From: Sphingobium sp. SYK-6
Lineage (GTDB): Bacteria > Pseudomonadota > Alphaproteobacteria > Sphingomonadales > Sphingomonadaceae
Assembly: GCF_000283515.1 (NCBI RefSeq)
Contig: NC_015976.1
Coordinates: forward strand, 3,690,501 to 3,754,500
Direction: 5' to 3'
DNA: 64,000 nt
Positions 1 to 8,478 of the stretch are shown here, piece by piece (the first letter of the stretch is position 1; each line of letters opens with the position of its first letter). The notes under the pieces were generated by a model. It had not been told where the DNA came from. It searched no databases and saw nothing but the letters and a program-made list of their open reading frames with translations. The position numbers were made by a program, and so were the translations under genes.

Positions 1-782
1 CCATCATCGTCGATCCCGATGCCGCGGCCAGCTACGAACTGCGCACGGAAACGGCGAATGCGAGCGCCGGGCTCTCCTACACGCTGTCGCCGCGCGACAC
101 GCTCAACTTCTCGGCCCGCGCGACGCGCGTGACCATGCCGCCCACGCAGTCGGTTGCCCGCGGCTACGATTCCTATGGCGGCGGTGTCTCCTACATGCGA
201 GCCGTCAGCGGCAGTACGTCGATCGGCGCGGGCGTGGACATCAACAAGAACGAGTTCCGCTCGGGTTCCGCTGGCGGCGGCACGGTGATCTCGCCGAACC
301 TGATCGTGACCACGCAGCTCGCGCCGCGCCTGTCCTTCAATGCCAGCGGCGGCATCACCTTCTCCGAGACGGACGTGGGCGGAGTGAGTCAGACCCACAC
401 CTCGTTCGCGGGCTCCGCCGGCCTGTGCTATCGCGGCGAGCGCGGCCGCTTCTGCCTGAACGGCTCCCGCCGCGTCTCGCCAACGTCCGTTTCCGGCACA
501 TCGACCGCGACCCTGTTCGGCGCCTCCTACAGCTACAAGCTGACGCCGCGCAGCAACATCAATCTCAACGCCTCCTATTCGCAGTCCAGTTCCCTGCGCA
601 ACGAAGCCAACAGGCGCGGCAAGTACGGCAGGGCGAGCGTGACCTACAGCCGGCAGATCCTCGAACGCCTGTCGGGTATCGTTTCTTTCAATTATAGTGA
701 TACCTACGATTCGATCGTGCCGCGCGACCCGAATTTCTCAGGTACGGTGGGGCTGCGGTACAGCTTGGGCAGAATCCTATGA
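1..782 (+). CDS. Outer-membrane beta-barrel protein, polysaccharide export locus (5' partial)
   Basis: The frame is open from base 3 to the stop at 780-782, so the gene begins before the window and at least 259 residues are visible; the GTG at 129 is internal. The translation is a series of short alternating polar/aromatic strands separated by Gly/Ser/Asn turns (for example SVTYSRQILERLSGIVSF near the C-terminus), typical of an outer-membrane barrel. The stop overlaps the ATG of the next gene (ATGA, 779-782), so it is translationally coupled to the chain-length protein. By position it matches barrel proteins found beside Wzz/kinase genes in sphingan and exosortase-linked polysaccharide loci. 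A role in polymer export is inferred from context, not from a catalytic motif. No signal peptide can be judged because the 5' end is missing. Confidence 0.72.
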   Translation, partial: IIVDPDAAASYELRTETANASAGLSYTLSPRDTLNFSARATRVTMPPTQSVARGYDSYGGGVSYMRAVSGSTSIGAGVDINKNEFRSGSAGGGTVISPNLIVTTQLAPRLSFNASGGITFSETDVGGVSQTHTSFAGSAGLCYRGERGRFCLNGSRRVSPTSVSGTSTATLFGASYSYKLTPRSNINLNASYSQSSSLRNEANRRGKYGRASVTYSRQILERLSGIVSFNYSDTYDSIVPRDPNFSGTVGLRYSLGRIL

Positions 783-2275
783 ACAATCTTCAGGTTCACT
801 ACGACATGGCGGACGAGACGAGCCGCAGTTCGTTCATTCCGTATCTGCCCTCGATCATCATGCAGCGCAAATGGCTGGTGATCATCCCGACGCTTCTGGC
901 GCTCATCGCCGCCATCGCAGCGGCATTCCTGCTGCCCACGCGCTATCAGTCCCGCGCCGTGCTGCTGGTGGAAGCGCCGCTCCTGGCCGGAGAAGTCGCG
1001 CTGGACATGACCGGCGCGCAAGTCGTCGACCAGCGCATCGCCCGCATCCGCCAGCAGGTGCTCAGCCGCCCGCAGCTCATCGAACTCATCCAGCGCAATG
1101 GCCTCTATCAGACCGAACTGAGCACGAGTTCGCTGTCCGAAGTGATCAGCAAGATGCGCTCCGACATCGAGATCGCGCCCGTGCGCGCGGACATCCAGTC
1201 CGGCGCGCGCGGCCAGCGCAGCACCATCGCCTTCGGGATGAGCTTCTCCTATTCCGATCCGGTCAAGGCGCAGGCCGTGGCCCAGGCGCTCACCGAGCGC
1301 GTGCTCCAGATCGATTCCAGCAAGACCGCGCAGCAGGTCGTCAGCACCGTCCAGTTCCTTTCCGACCAGGAAGCCGAACTCGCCGCGCAAATCCAGCAGC
1401 TCTCCAGCCAGATCACTGACGTGAAGGCCCGCAACGGCCTCTCGTTCGTGAACAATGTCGGCGGCAGCGGGCTCGGCAGTCTCGACGGGCAGATCGCCGC
1501 GCTCCAGGCCTCGAACATGCAGCTCAACGCGCAGCGGGACATGACCCAGACTGCCGCAGAGCGTGATCCGATCGTGGCGCAGGCCGAGCAGAATCTGGCG
1601 CTGGCCCGCTCCAAATATTCGGAGCGGCATCCCGACGTGGTGCTGGCCAAGCAGCGGCTCGAGGAAGCGCGCGAGCTGGGCAAGGTCAATCAGCAGCGCA
1701 TCCCGATGGACAGGGTGGAGGCGCAGATCGCCTTCAACAATCGCCAGCTCGCGGCCCTCCAGGCAGCGCGGGCCGCCGAGATGGAGCGCCAGATGGCCAT
1801 CGCCGGGGCGCAGGCCCGGGCCCCGATGGTGCAGCAGGAAATCTCCCAGCTCCAGGAACGGCTGAACATCCTCAATACCAATTACCAGCGCGTCTCGAAC
1901 CAGCTCATGGCGGCAAAGGCCGGCCAGAAGGCAGAGGACGAGCAGCAGGGCGAACGTCTCTCGGTGATCGACCCGGCCGCCATTCCCGACGAGCCGGTAT
2001 CGCCGAACCGCCCGATGATCATCGCGATGGTCACCGGCGCAGGCCTTGCCCTCGGTCTTGGCCTCATCCTCCTCATCGAACTCGTCATGAAGCCCATTCG
2101 CGACGCGGGCGCCGTCGCGCTTGCCACCGGCGAGGCGCCGCTGGTCGTCATCCCCACGATCCTCAGCAAAGGCGAGCGTCAGCGGAAAGGCTGGAAGGCC
2201 CTGTGGCCCTTCGGCGGCAGTGACGATGATGACGACGAGGACGAGGACGACGAGCCGAAAAAGAAGAAGAAATAG
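779..2275 (+). CDS. Polysaccharide co-polymerase (Wzz-like chain-length determinant)
   Basis: A 498-residue inner-membrane protein of the Wzz/PCP class, which sets polymer length in Wzy-dependent polysaccharide synthesis. It has a cytoplasmic N-terminus, a membrane segment at about 32-52, a long periplasmic region rich in Gln/Ala coiled-coil helices (about 180-390), and a second membrane segment at about 412-436. A Pro/Arg-containing motif (VSPNRP) precedes the second segment, as in PCP proteins. No kinase domain is fused; the kinase is the next gene, as in sphingan gelC/gelE-type pairs. Odd feature: the cytoplasmic tail ends in a run of about ten Asp/Glu followed by five Lys (residues 480-498), a strongly polarised tail that may contact the kinase. 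The start overlaps the upstream stop by four bases. Confidence 0.9.
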   Translation: MNNLQVHYDMADETSRSSFIPYLPSIIMQRKWLVIIPTLLALIAAIAAAFLLPTRYQSRAVLLVEAPLLAGEVALDMTGAQVVDQRIARIRQQVLSRPQLIELIQRNGLYQTELSTSSLSEVISKMRSDIEIAPVRADIQSGARGQRSTIAFGMSFSYSDPVKAQAVAQALTERVLQIDSSKTAQQVVSTVQFLSDQEAELAAQIQQLSSQITDVKARNGLSFVNNVGGSGLGSLDGQIAALQASNMQLNAQRDMTQTAAERDPIVAQAEQNLALARSKYSERHPDVVLAKQRLEEARELGKVNQQRIPMDRVEAQIAFNNRQLAALQAARAAEMERQMAIAGAQARAPMVQQEISQLQERLNILNTNYQRVSNQLMAAKAGQKAEDEQQGERLSVIDPAAIPDEPVSPNRPMIIAMVTGAGLALGLGLILLIELVMKPIRDAGAVALATGEAPLVVIPTILSKGERQRKGWKALWPFGGSDDDDDEDEDDEPKKKKK

Positions 2276-2301
2276 CGCAGCGCGCCGAAGGAGTTTGACC
2301 A

Positions 2302-3105
2302 TTGTCTGATCAGATCGTGTCGACGAGGACCGAGGCCGCCGCTTTCCGGATTCCGAGCCAGAGCGAAGTGGCGCTGTTCACCCCGGAATGGCAGGTCCTT
2401 GAGGACAACCATGTCGTGGGCTTCAACAGCCGCCACGTCTCGTCGCGGCCGTTCAGCCTGCTGCGCTCGCAGCTCGTCAAGCGGATGAAGGGGCGCGGCC
2501 ACAAGCTGCTGGGCGTCACCTCGCCGGCGCCGGGCGCGGGCAAGTCGTTCCTGACGGCGAACCTCGCCGCCACGCTGAGCCGGCTACCGAACCATGTCGT
2601 TCATGTGTTCGACCTCGACATCCGGCGCGCGTCGCTGGCCGCGAATTTCGGCCTGACGGGCGAGATCGGCCTCGAGCGCTTTCTCAATAGCGAGACGGAC
2701 GACCTGCGGGCGATCGGCCGCCACGTGGACGGCACCAACCTCATCCTCTACCCCTGCTTCCCCAATAATATGGAGACGATGCCGCTCCTCGCCGGCGAAC
2801 GGTTCGCGGCCTTCATCCAGTCGCTGCGCACACTGCCGGACGATCATCTCGTCCTGTTCGACATGCCGCCCGTCTTCGCGAATGACGACGCCATGGTCGT
2901 CGCCTCGCAGATCGATGCCTATCTCATGGTGATCGAGCAGGGGCGCAACAGCCAGCGCCAGGTGAGCGATGCCATTCGCCTCCTGGATCCCGTCGAGTGC
3001 ATCGGATCGGTGCTGAACCGCTACGATGGCGGCGTCGGCGATCCTTATGGCTATTCCTACGGCTCGTACGGCAAATATACGGACTATTTCAGCAAGGGCG
3101 ACTGA
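2302..3105 (+). CDS. BY-kinase-type capsular/exopolysaccharide tyrosine autokinase
   Basis: A 267-residue cytoplasmic P-loop ATPase of the CpsD/CapB/Wzc-kinase family. Walker A is SPAPGAGKS (residues 74-82), Walker A' is FDLDIRR (about 103-109) and Walker B is LVLFDMPP (183-190). The C-terminus holds seven tyrosines in the last 28 residues (PYGYSYGSYGKYTDYF), the autophosphorylation cluster expected of this family. It has no membrane helix, so it must rely on the preceding Wzz-like protein as activator; the two genes are 26 bases apart. The TTG start is chosen because GAAGGAG lies 8 bases upstream and no in-frame ATG fits. Cycles of phosphorylation probably govern polymer assembly; this is family knowledge. 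Confidence 0.9.
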   Translation: MSDQIVSTRTEAAAFRIPSQSEVALFTPEWQVLEDNHVVGFNSRHVSSRPFSLLRSQLVKRMKGRGHKLLGVTSPAPGAGKSFLTANLAATLSRLPNHVVHVFDLDIRRASLAANFGLTGEIGLERFLNSETDDLRAIGRHVDGTNLILYPCFPNNMETMPLLAGERFAAFIQSLRTLPDDHLVLFDMPPVFANDDAMVVASQIDAYLMVIEQGRNSQRQVSDAIRLLDPVECIGSVLNRYDGGVGDPYGYSYGSYGKYTDYFSKGD

Positions 3106-3137
3106 GCGGTCGCCACCGCACCGCAGGACAGGGAAGC

Positions 3138-3166
3138 ACGGCCGGCCGCATCACCGGCCGTTTCTT
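3138..3166 (+). terminator. Probable intrinsic terminator after the kinase gene
   Basis: A perfect 8-base stem (ACGGCCGG, 3138-3145, with CCGGCCGT, 3154-3161) and an 8-base loop, followed by TTTCTT. It lies 33 bases past the kinase stop, between convergent kinase and rmlB genes. The U-tract is short, so efficiency is uncertain. Confidence 0.55.
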
Positions 3167-3220
3167 CATGGAGACGAGGCGATCCGGCCGACGGCGGCCG
3201 GCGCCAGAGACAGGCCCCGC

Positions 3221-4291
3221 TCAGCGCGCCTGCGCGGCGCGCTCGATCAGCGGCCGCCACCAGCCCTCATTGGCAAGATACCAGGCCAGCGTCTGCGCAA
3301 ACCCCTCGCGGAACGTGCGACGCGGCGCATAGCCGAGCTCGCTCCGGGCCTTGGTCTCGTCGATCGCGTATCGACGATCATGTCCCGCCCGATCGGTCAC
3401 GAAGGTCTTGAGGCTCGCGGAAGGCTTCCCGCTGGCCGCTGGCGCGTCCGGGAAGCGCCGGGCAAGGCTGGCATCCACATCGAACGCCTGGTCGACGGTT
3501 GCGCAGATTTCCTCGATCACGGTCAGGTTCGGCAGCTCCTGCCCGCCGCCGATATTGTAGGTCTCGCCCGCCCGGCCGGCCTGCAGCACTTTCTCGATGC
3601 CGTGGCAATGATCCTCGACGTGGAGCCAGTCCCGAACGTTCATGCCGTCGCCGTAGATCGGCAGATTGCGGCCGTACAGGCAATTGAGCAGGAAGAGCGG
3701 AATGAGCTTCTCGGGAAACTGGAACGGCCCGTAATTGTTCGAGCAATTGCTCGTTGTCACATCCAGCCCATAAGTGTGGTGATAGGCCCGCACGAGATGA
3801 TCCGAGCCCGCCTTGCTCGCCGAATAAGGTGAATTGGGCGCATAAGGCGTCGTCTCGCTGAACGCGGGATCATCGGGACCGAGCGAGCCATAGACCTCGT
3901 CGGTCGAGACGTGATGGAAGCGGTGCGGCCGACCCGAGCCGGTGTCCAGCCAGAGCTTGCGTGCGGCCTTGAGCAGGCTGTGCGTGCCGATGACATTGGT
4001 GGTGACGAACGCGTCCGGCCCGGTGATCGAGCGATCCACATGGCTCTCGGCAGCGAAATGGACGATGGTGTCGATCTCGTGCCGGATGAGCAGATTTTCG
4101 ACCAGCGCCGTGTCGCAGATGTCGCCCACGATGAGATCGACCTGGTCCAGCCCATGGAGATTGGCCGGGTTGCCCGCATAAGTGAGCGCATCGAGCACGG
4201 TCACCTTGTCATCGGGATGATGCGCCGACCAGTAATGAACGAAATTGGCTCCAATGAAGCCGGCGCCGCCAGTGACGAGCAGATTAGCCAT
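3221..4291 (-). CDS. rmlB: dTDP-glucose 4,6-dehydratase
   Basis: Second enzyme of dTDP-L-rhamnose synthesis, converting dTDP-glucose to dTDP-4-keto-6-deoxyglucose with bound NAD. The 356-residue extended short-chain dehydrogenase has the glycine motif TGGAGFIG at the N-terminus, the dehydratase signature STDEVYG with the catalytic Asp-Glu pair, and the YSASK catalytic motif. The ATG at 4291 is preferred over a possible start at 4330: it has GGAGAG upstream, puts the Rossmann strand at residue 3, and avoids a longer overlap. It overlaps rmlD by 8 bases and is the last gene of the rmlA-rmlC-rmlD-rmlB operon. Confidence 0.96.
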   Translation of the reverse strand: MANLLVTGGAGFIGANFVHYWSAHHPDDKVTVLDALTYAGNPANLHGLDQVDLIVGDICDTALVENLLIRHEIDTIVHFAAESHVDRSITGPDAFVTTNVIGTHSLLKAARKLWLDTGSGRPHRFHHVSTDEVYGSLGPDDPAFSETTPYAPNSPYSASKAGSDHLVRAYHHTYGLDVTTSNCSNNYGPFQFPEKLIPLFLLNCLYGRNLPIYGDGMNVRDWLHVEDHCHGIEKVLQAGRAGETYNIGGGQELPNLTVIEEICATVDQAFDVDASLARRFPDAPAASGKPSASLKTFVTDRAGHDRRYAIDETKARSELGYAPRRTFREGFAQTLAWYLANEGWWRPLIERAAQAR

Positions 4292-5150
4292 TCGCCTTGA
4301 TCTCTCCGAGCATGTTGCGAAGATTGACACGCCAGTGCGGCGCGGGTGCCCCGACGAGCGCCACCGCCGCGCTCTTCTCCAGCACCGAATAGGCCGGGCG
4401 CCGCGCCGGCGTGGGATAATCGCTGGTGGCGATCGGCAGCACCGGCACGACGCGCGTCAGCAGGCCGAGCGCCACCGCTTCCTCCTGTATGGCCACCGCG
4501 AAATCATACCAGCTCGCCGCGCCGCTGTCCGTCCAGTGATGGATGCCGCGTGCGTCCGCCGCATCGAGCGCCCAGATCGCTCCGGCGAGGCTGCCGGCGA
4601 ATGTCGGCGTGCCGATCTGGTCCGCCACCACGCGGACCTCCTCACGCTCTGCCATGAGCCGCACCATCGTTCGGACGAAATTCCCGCCCGTGACGCCATA
4701 GACCCAGGCTGTCCGGACGATCAGCGCATGCGGGCAGGCAGCGAGCACAGCCTGCTCGCCCGCGCGCTTGCTGGCTCCGTAGACGCCGAGCGGCGCGGTC
4801 GGGTGATCCGGCGCATAAGGCGATCCGGAAGTGCCATCGAACACGAAGTCCGTCGAAACATGGACGAAGCGCGCCTGACGCGCCGCAGCGGCGGCCGCCA
4901 GGTTGCCGGGCCCCACGCCATTGACGCGATAAGCCGCGTCCGCGTCGCTCTCCGCCCGGTCCACCGCAGTATAGGCTGCCGCGTTGATGATGAGATCCGG
5001 CGCCAGTTCGCCGACGAGCGCGGCGACCGCATCTTCGTCACCAATGTCGAGGTCCGCATGGCCGAGCGCCACTATGTCCGCAAGTGTCGGAGCGCTGGCC
5101 TGCAAGGCGCGACCCAGCTGGCCGCCCGCGCCGGTGATGACGACCTTCAT
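4284..5150 (-). CDS. rmlD: dTDP-4-dehydrorhamnose reductase
   Basis: Last step of dTDP-L-rhamnose synthesis, the NAD(P)H reduction of dTDP-4-keto-L-rhamnose. The 288-residue protein starts with a strand and TGAGGQLG nucleotide-binding loop, contains VSTDFVFDG and the catalytic YGASKRAGE, and has a C-terminal segment typical of RmlD (RRPAYSVLE). Usual length is about 290. It overlaps rmlC by four bases (ATGA) and rmlB by eight, so the four rml genes form one coupled message. Confidence 0.96.
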   Translation of the reverse strand: MKVVITGAGGQLGRALQASAPTLADIVALGHADLDIGDEDAVAALVGELAPDLIINAAAYTAVDRAESDADAAYRVNGVGPGNLAAAAAARQARFVHVSTDFVFDGTSGSPYAPDHPTAPLGVYGASKRAGEQAVLAACPHALIVRTAWVYGVTGGNFVRTMVRLMAEREEVRVVADQIGTPTFAGSLAGAIWALDAADARGIHHWTDSGAASWYDFAVAIQEEAVALGLLTRVVPVLPIATSDYPTPARRPAYSVLEKSAAVALVGAPAPHWRVNLRNMLGEIKANG

Positions 5151-5692
5151 GGGAACGTGACTGCCTCGGCAAGCGGCGCGCCTGCCTGATCCTTAGCGGA
5201 AAGCTGTGGCGCGATGCCGTCCAGCGGCCACGCGATGCCGATCGCCGGATCGTTCCATAACAGGCTGTGCTCATTGGCCGGATCGTAGAAGCCCCGGCAC
5301 TTGTAGAGGAAATCCGTGCCGTCCTCGAGGCAGAGGAAGCCATGGGCCATGCCCTCCGGCACCCACAGCATGCGCTTGTTGCGTGCGCTCAACTCCACAC
5401 CGACCCATTTGCCGAACGTCGGCGAGCTGCGCCGCATGTCCACCACCACGTCGAACACCGCCCCGGCCGTGACCCGCACCAGCTTCCCCTGCGGGCCCGG
5501 CTGCTGATAATGCAGGCCCCGCAGCACACCGCGCGAGGAGCGGCTGTGATTATCCTGCACGAAATCGATGTCGAGCCCCGCCTCGCGAAAGGTCCGCGCG
5601 TTCCAGCTTTCCATGAAGAAGCCCCGCTCGTCACCGAACAGCTTGGGCTCGATGATGAGCACATCCGCGATCGCAGTCTCGACCACCTTCAT
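5147..5692 (-). CDS. rmlC: dTDP-4-dehydrorhamnose 3,5-epimerase
   Basis: A 181-residue cupin enzyme that epimerises dTDP-4-keto-6-deoxyglucose at C3 and C5. Visible signatures are the [10 protein letters not shown] segment near residue 22, the QDNHSRSS and RGLHYQ motifs with the catalytic His, and the Tyr-containing C-terminal part ([12 protein letters not shown]). Length is normal for RmlC. Four-base overlaps join it to rmlA upstream and rmlD downstream, giving the order A-C-D-B. Confidence 0.96.
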   Translation of the reverse strand: MKVVETAIADVLIIEPKLFGDERGFFMESWNARTFREAGLDIDFVQDNHSRSSRGVLRGLHYQQPGPQGKLVRVTAGAVFDVVVDMRRSSPTFGKWVGVELSARNKRMLWVPEGMAHGFLCLEDGTDFLYKCRGFYDPANEHSLLWNDPAIGIAWPLDGIAPQLSAKDQAGAPLAEAVTFP

Positions 5693-6567
5693 GCGATGCC
5701 GCGCTCCAGCAGCTTGAGCAGATATTCTCCATAGCCGGACTTGCGCAGCGGTTCGGCCAGGCGCTGGAGCTGGCTATCATCGATGAAACCCGCGCGCCAC
5801 GCCAGCTCTTCCGGGCAGCAAATCTTGAGACCCTGCCGCTCCTCGGTGATGCGCACATAATTGGCGGCATCGAGCAGAGACCCGTGCGTGCCGGTGTCCA
5901 GCCAGGCGTAGCCGCGCCCCATGATCTCGACGGACAGCTCGCCCGCCTCGAGATAGAGGCGGTTGAGGTCGGTGATCTCCAGTTCGCCGCGCGATGAAGG
6001 GGCCAGACCCTGCGCGCGCTCCACGGCCTTGCCATCGTAGAAATAGAGGCCAGTTACGGCATAATTGGACCTGGGGCGCTGCGGCTTCTCCTCGATCGTC
6101 TCGGCCCTGCCCTCGCCATCGAAGGAGACGACGCCATAAGCGGTCGGATCACTGACATAATAGCCGAAGACGGTGGCGCCATCCTGCCTGCCCGCGGCCG
6201 AGCGAAGCAGTTCGGTGAGCCCGTGCCCATAAAAGATATTGTCTCCCAGGATCAGCGCGGAAGGCGAAGTCCCCACGAAGTCGGCGCCGATATGATAGGC
6301 CTGTGCAAGCCCGGCGGGCTGCGGCTGCACCGCATAATGCAGCGAAAGGCCAAGATCGGAGCCATCCCCGAGCAGGGCCTGAAACGCCGCCTGGTCCTGC
6401 GGCGTCGTGATGATCATGATCTCGCGGATCCCTGACAGGATCAGCACCGACAGCGGGTAGTGGATCATCGGCTTGTCGTACACCGGCATGAGCTGCTTGG
6501 AGACGGCCTTGGTCAGCGGGTAGAGCCGCGTGCCCGACCCGCCGGCCAGAATGATCCCTTTACGCAA
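5689..6567 (-). CDS. rmlA: Glucose-1-phosphate thymidylyltransferase
   Basis: First and usually feedback-controlled step of dTDP-rhamnose synthesis: glucose-1-phosphate plus dTTP to dTDP-glucose. The protein has the nucleotidyltransferase signature [13 protein letters not shown], then [17 protein letters not shown], and the DNIFYGHG Asp motif. The TTG at 6567 is chosen: it gives 292 residues, the family length, and GGGAG lies about 6 bases upstream. An ATG at 6627 would add about 20 unrelated residues. It heads the rml operon; the 233-base divergent gap to the next gene is AT-rich and should hold promoters for both directions. Confidence 0.95.
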   Translation of the reverse strand: MRKGIILAGGSGTRLYPLTKAVSKQLMPVYDKPMIHYPLSVLILSGIREIMIITTPQDQAAFQALLGDGSDLGLSLHYAVQPQPAGLAQAYHIGADFVGTSPSALILGDNIFYGHGLTELLRSAAGRQDGATVFGYYVSDPTAYGVVSFDGEGRAETIEEKPQRPRSNYAVTGLYFYDGKAVERAQGLAPSSRGELEITDLNRLYLEAGELSVEIMGRGYAWLDTGTHGSLLDAANYVRITEERQGLKICCPEELAWRAGFIDDSQLQRLAEPLRKSGYGEYLLKLLERGIA

Positions 6568-6800
6568 TTGTCGCTCCCACTTCAGCCTCTGCGGCACCGA
6601 TGAAGTCCTAGCCGCTCGCCTCGCCATTGCAAGCCGGGGACTGATGGCATGTCCCGTTATGGAGGCGGCTGGCCTAATTGTCAGCCATGGCTTCCAAAAA
6701 CATCGTGAATCGCTTTGCCTTTTTCAGTCAGAAAATTTAGCGCATGCGCCGTATCACGACAAAATTGCGATTAACTGTTTCTTGCGCGCGGAGATGATTG

Positions 6801-7061
6801 ATGGAAACAGCCTATGACTGGCTTTCGCTTGCGATCTTCGCCGGCATTATCGTGCTTTTCCTCCAGCGGTCCTCCATGGAAAATCCCCCGGACCGCATGA
6901 TCGATTATCTGCCGCCCGCGCTCGGCTGCGCCATTGCCAACCAGGCGGGCAACTACGCGATCGAGAACGACAATCTGCTGCTGCACGCAGTGGGCGTGTT
7001 GCTGCTGGTCGGCGTTGTCGCTTATGTCTGGTTCGTCTTGAAGCCGAACCTGAAATCCTGA
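6801..7061 (+). CDS. Small two-helix membrane protein, resembles XrtV sorting-system accessory proteins
   Basis: An 86-residue protein with two hydrophobic segments: residues about 8-20 (LSLAIFAGIIVLFLQRS) and about 63-80 (LLLHAVGVLLLVGVVAYVWF). Between them is a conserved-looking loop ending in GCAIANQAGNYAIENDN. GGAG sits 7 bases before the ATG at 6801; an overlapping TTG at 6798 is less suitable. From memory, the pattern (DWLSLAIFAG...LFLQRS, then ALGCAIANQAGNYA) resembles small proteins named XrtV sorting-system accessory proteins in sphingomonads, which occur with exosortase V and polysaccharide genes. No exosortase is in this window, so the link is tentative. It lies just upstream of ugd on the same strand. 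Confidence 0.7.
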   Translation: METAYDWLSLAIFAGIIVLFLQRSSMENPPDRMIDYLPPALGCAIANQAGNYAIENDNLLLHAVGVLLLVGVVAYVWFVLKPNLKS

Positions 7062-7110
7062 AAGAAGTTCGGGACAAGAAAGGCCGCTTGCCGCTAGAAG
7101 CCGGCCAACG

Positions 7111-7134
7111 CCCCGGAGGCCTGCGCCTCGGGGG
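7111..7134 (+). repeat. Stem-loop in the ugd leader
   Basis: CCCCG-g-AGGC, loop CTGC, GCCT-CGGGG forms a nine-pair stem with one bulged G, 43 bases before the ugd start. No U-tract follows, so it is not a classical terminator. It could modulate ugd expression or processing between the two genes. Function unknown. Confidence 0.45.
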
Positions 7135-7176
7135 CAAAATCATGCTCATCAATCAAAGCGAAGAGGAACTGCTCGG

Positions 7177-8478
7177 GTGAAAATCACGATGATCGGTTCG
7201 GGCTATGTCGGCCTGGTTTCCGGAGCCTGCTTTGCCGATTTCGGCCACGACGTGATCTGCGTGGACAAGGACGCAGGGAAGATCGAAGCCCTGCTCGCCG
7301 GGCGCATCCCGATCTTCGAGCCGGGCCTCGAACAGCTCGTCGCCAATAATGTCGCGGCCGGGCGCCTCTCCTTCACCACCGACCTCGCGAGCGCCGTGCC
7401 GGAGGCAGATGCCGTGTTCATCGCGGTCGGCACCCCGTCACGCCGCGGCGATGGCCATGCGGACCTGCGCTACGTCTATGCCGCGGCAGCGGAAGTCGCG
7501 GCCTCGCTCAAGGGCTTCACCGTGATCGTCGACAAGTCCACCGTCCCCGTCGGAACGGGCGATGAAGTCGAGCGGATCATCCGCCAGACCAATCCCGACG
7601 CCGATTTCGCGGTGGTCTCCAATCCGGAATTCCTGCGCGAGGGCGCCGCGATCGACGATTTCAAGCGGCCCGACCGCGTCGTCATCGGCAGCGACGATCC
7701 GCGCGCGCTCGAGGTGATGCGCCAGATCTACCGCCCGCTGGCGCTGGGCCGCTCGCCCATCATCGAGATGAGCCGCCGCGGCGCGGAACTCACCAAATAT
7801 GCCGGCAACGCCTTCCTTGCGACCAAGATCACTTTCATCAACGAAATCGCCGACCTGTGCGAGAAGGTGGGCGCGGACGTGCAGGACGTGGCGCGCGGCA
7901 TCGGGCTCGACAACCGGATCGGCTCCAAGTTCCTCCATGCCGGGCCGGGCTATGGTGGCTCCTGCTTCCCCAAGGACACGCTTGCTCTCCTGAAGACCGC
8001 GCAGGATCATGAAGCGCCGCAGCGCATCGTCGAGGCAGTCGTGGCCGTGAACGACCAGCGCAAGCGGGCCATGGGCCGCAAGGTCATCCATGCCTGCGGC
8101 GGCGACGTGCGCGGCAAGACGATCGCGGTGCTGGGCCTCACCTTCAAGCCCAACACCGACGACATGCGCGATTCGCCCGCCATCGCCATCGTGCAGACGC
8201 TGCAGGATGCCGGCGCCACCATCCGTGCCTTTGATCCCGAAGGGATGGAGCAGGCGAGGAAAGACCTGCCGGACATCACTTATTGCGGCAATGCCTATGA
8301 AACGATGGAAGATGCCGACGCGCTGGTGATCGTCACGGAATGGGATGCCTTCCGTGCGCTCGACCTGCCGCGCGCGAAGTCGCTGCTCCGCGCGCCGGTC
8401 CTGGTTGACCTGCGCAACATCTATCCGCGCGACATGGTGGAAGCTGCCGGCCTGACCTATTCGGCGGTCGGTCGGTGA
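7177..8478 (+). CDS. ugd: UDP-glucose 6-dehydrogenase
   Basis: Oxidises UDP-glucose twice to UDP-glucuronate with NAD. The 433-residue protein has the N-terminal NAD loop GSGYVGLVSG, the VAVGTPS-like segment FIAVGTPSRRGDG, and the catalytic cysteine in GYGGSCFPKDT near residue 260. The C-terminal nucleotide-binding domain contains GLTFKPNTDDMRDSP. The GTG at 7177 puts the Rossmann strand at residue 2. Its stop overlaps the GTG of the next gene (GTGA), coupling UDP-GlcA formation to its epimerisation. Confidence 0.96.
   Translation: MKITMIGSGYVGLVSGACFADFGHDVICVDKDAGKIEALLAGRIPIFEPGLEQLVANNVAAGRLSFTTDLASAVPEADAVFIAVGTPSRRGDGHADLRYVYAAAAEVAASLKGFTVIVDKSTVPVGTGDEVERIIRQTNPDADFAVVSNPEFLREGAAIDDFKRPDRVVIGSDDPRALEVMRQIYRPLALGRSPIIEMSRRGAELTKYAGNAFLATKITFINEIADLCEKVGADVQDVARGIGLDNRIGSKFLHAGPGYGGSCFPKDTLALLKTAQDHEAPQRIVEAVVAVNDQRKRAMGRKVIHACGGDVRGKTIAVLGLTFKPNTDDMRDSPAIAIVQTLQDAGATIRAFDPEGMEQARKDLPDITYCGNAYETMEDADALVIVTEWDAFRALDLPRAKSLLRAPVLVDLRNIYPRDMVEAAGLTYSAVGR

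Noticed and set aside
704..2302. A minus-strand open frame opposite the Wzz-like gene
   Set aside because: Shadow frame, no motif and no ribosome site; the plus-strand gene has clear membrane segments and coupling.
7111..7134. Riboswitch or terminator in the ugd leader
   Set aside because: The stem-loop is real but short, has no U-tract and matches no riboswitch known to me, so it is listed only as a hairpin.
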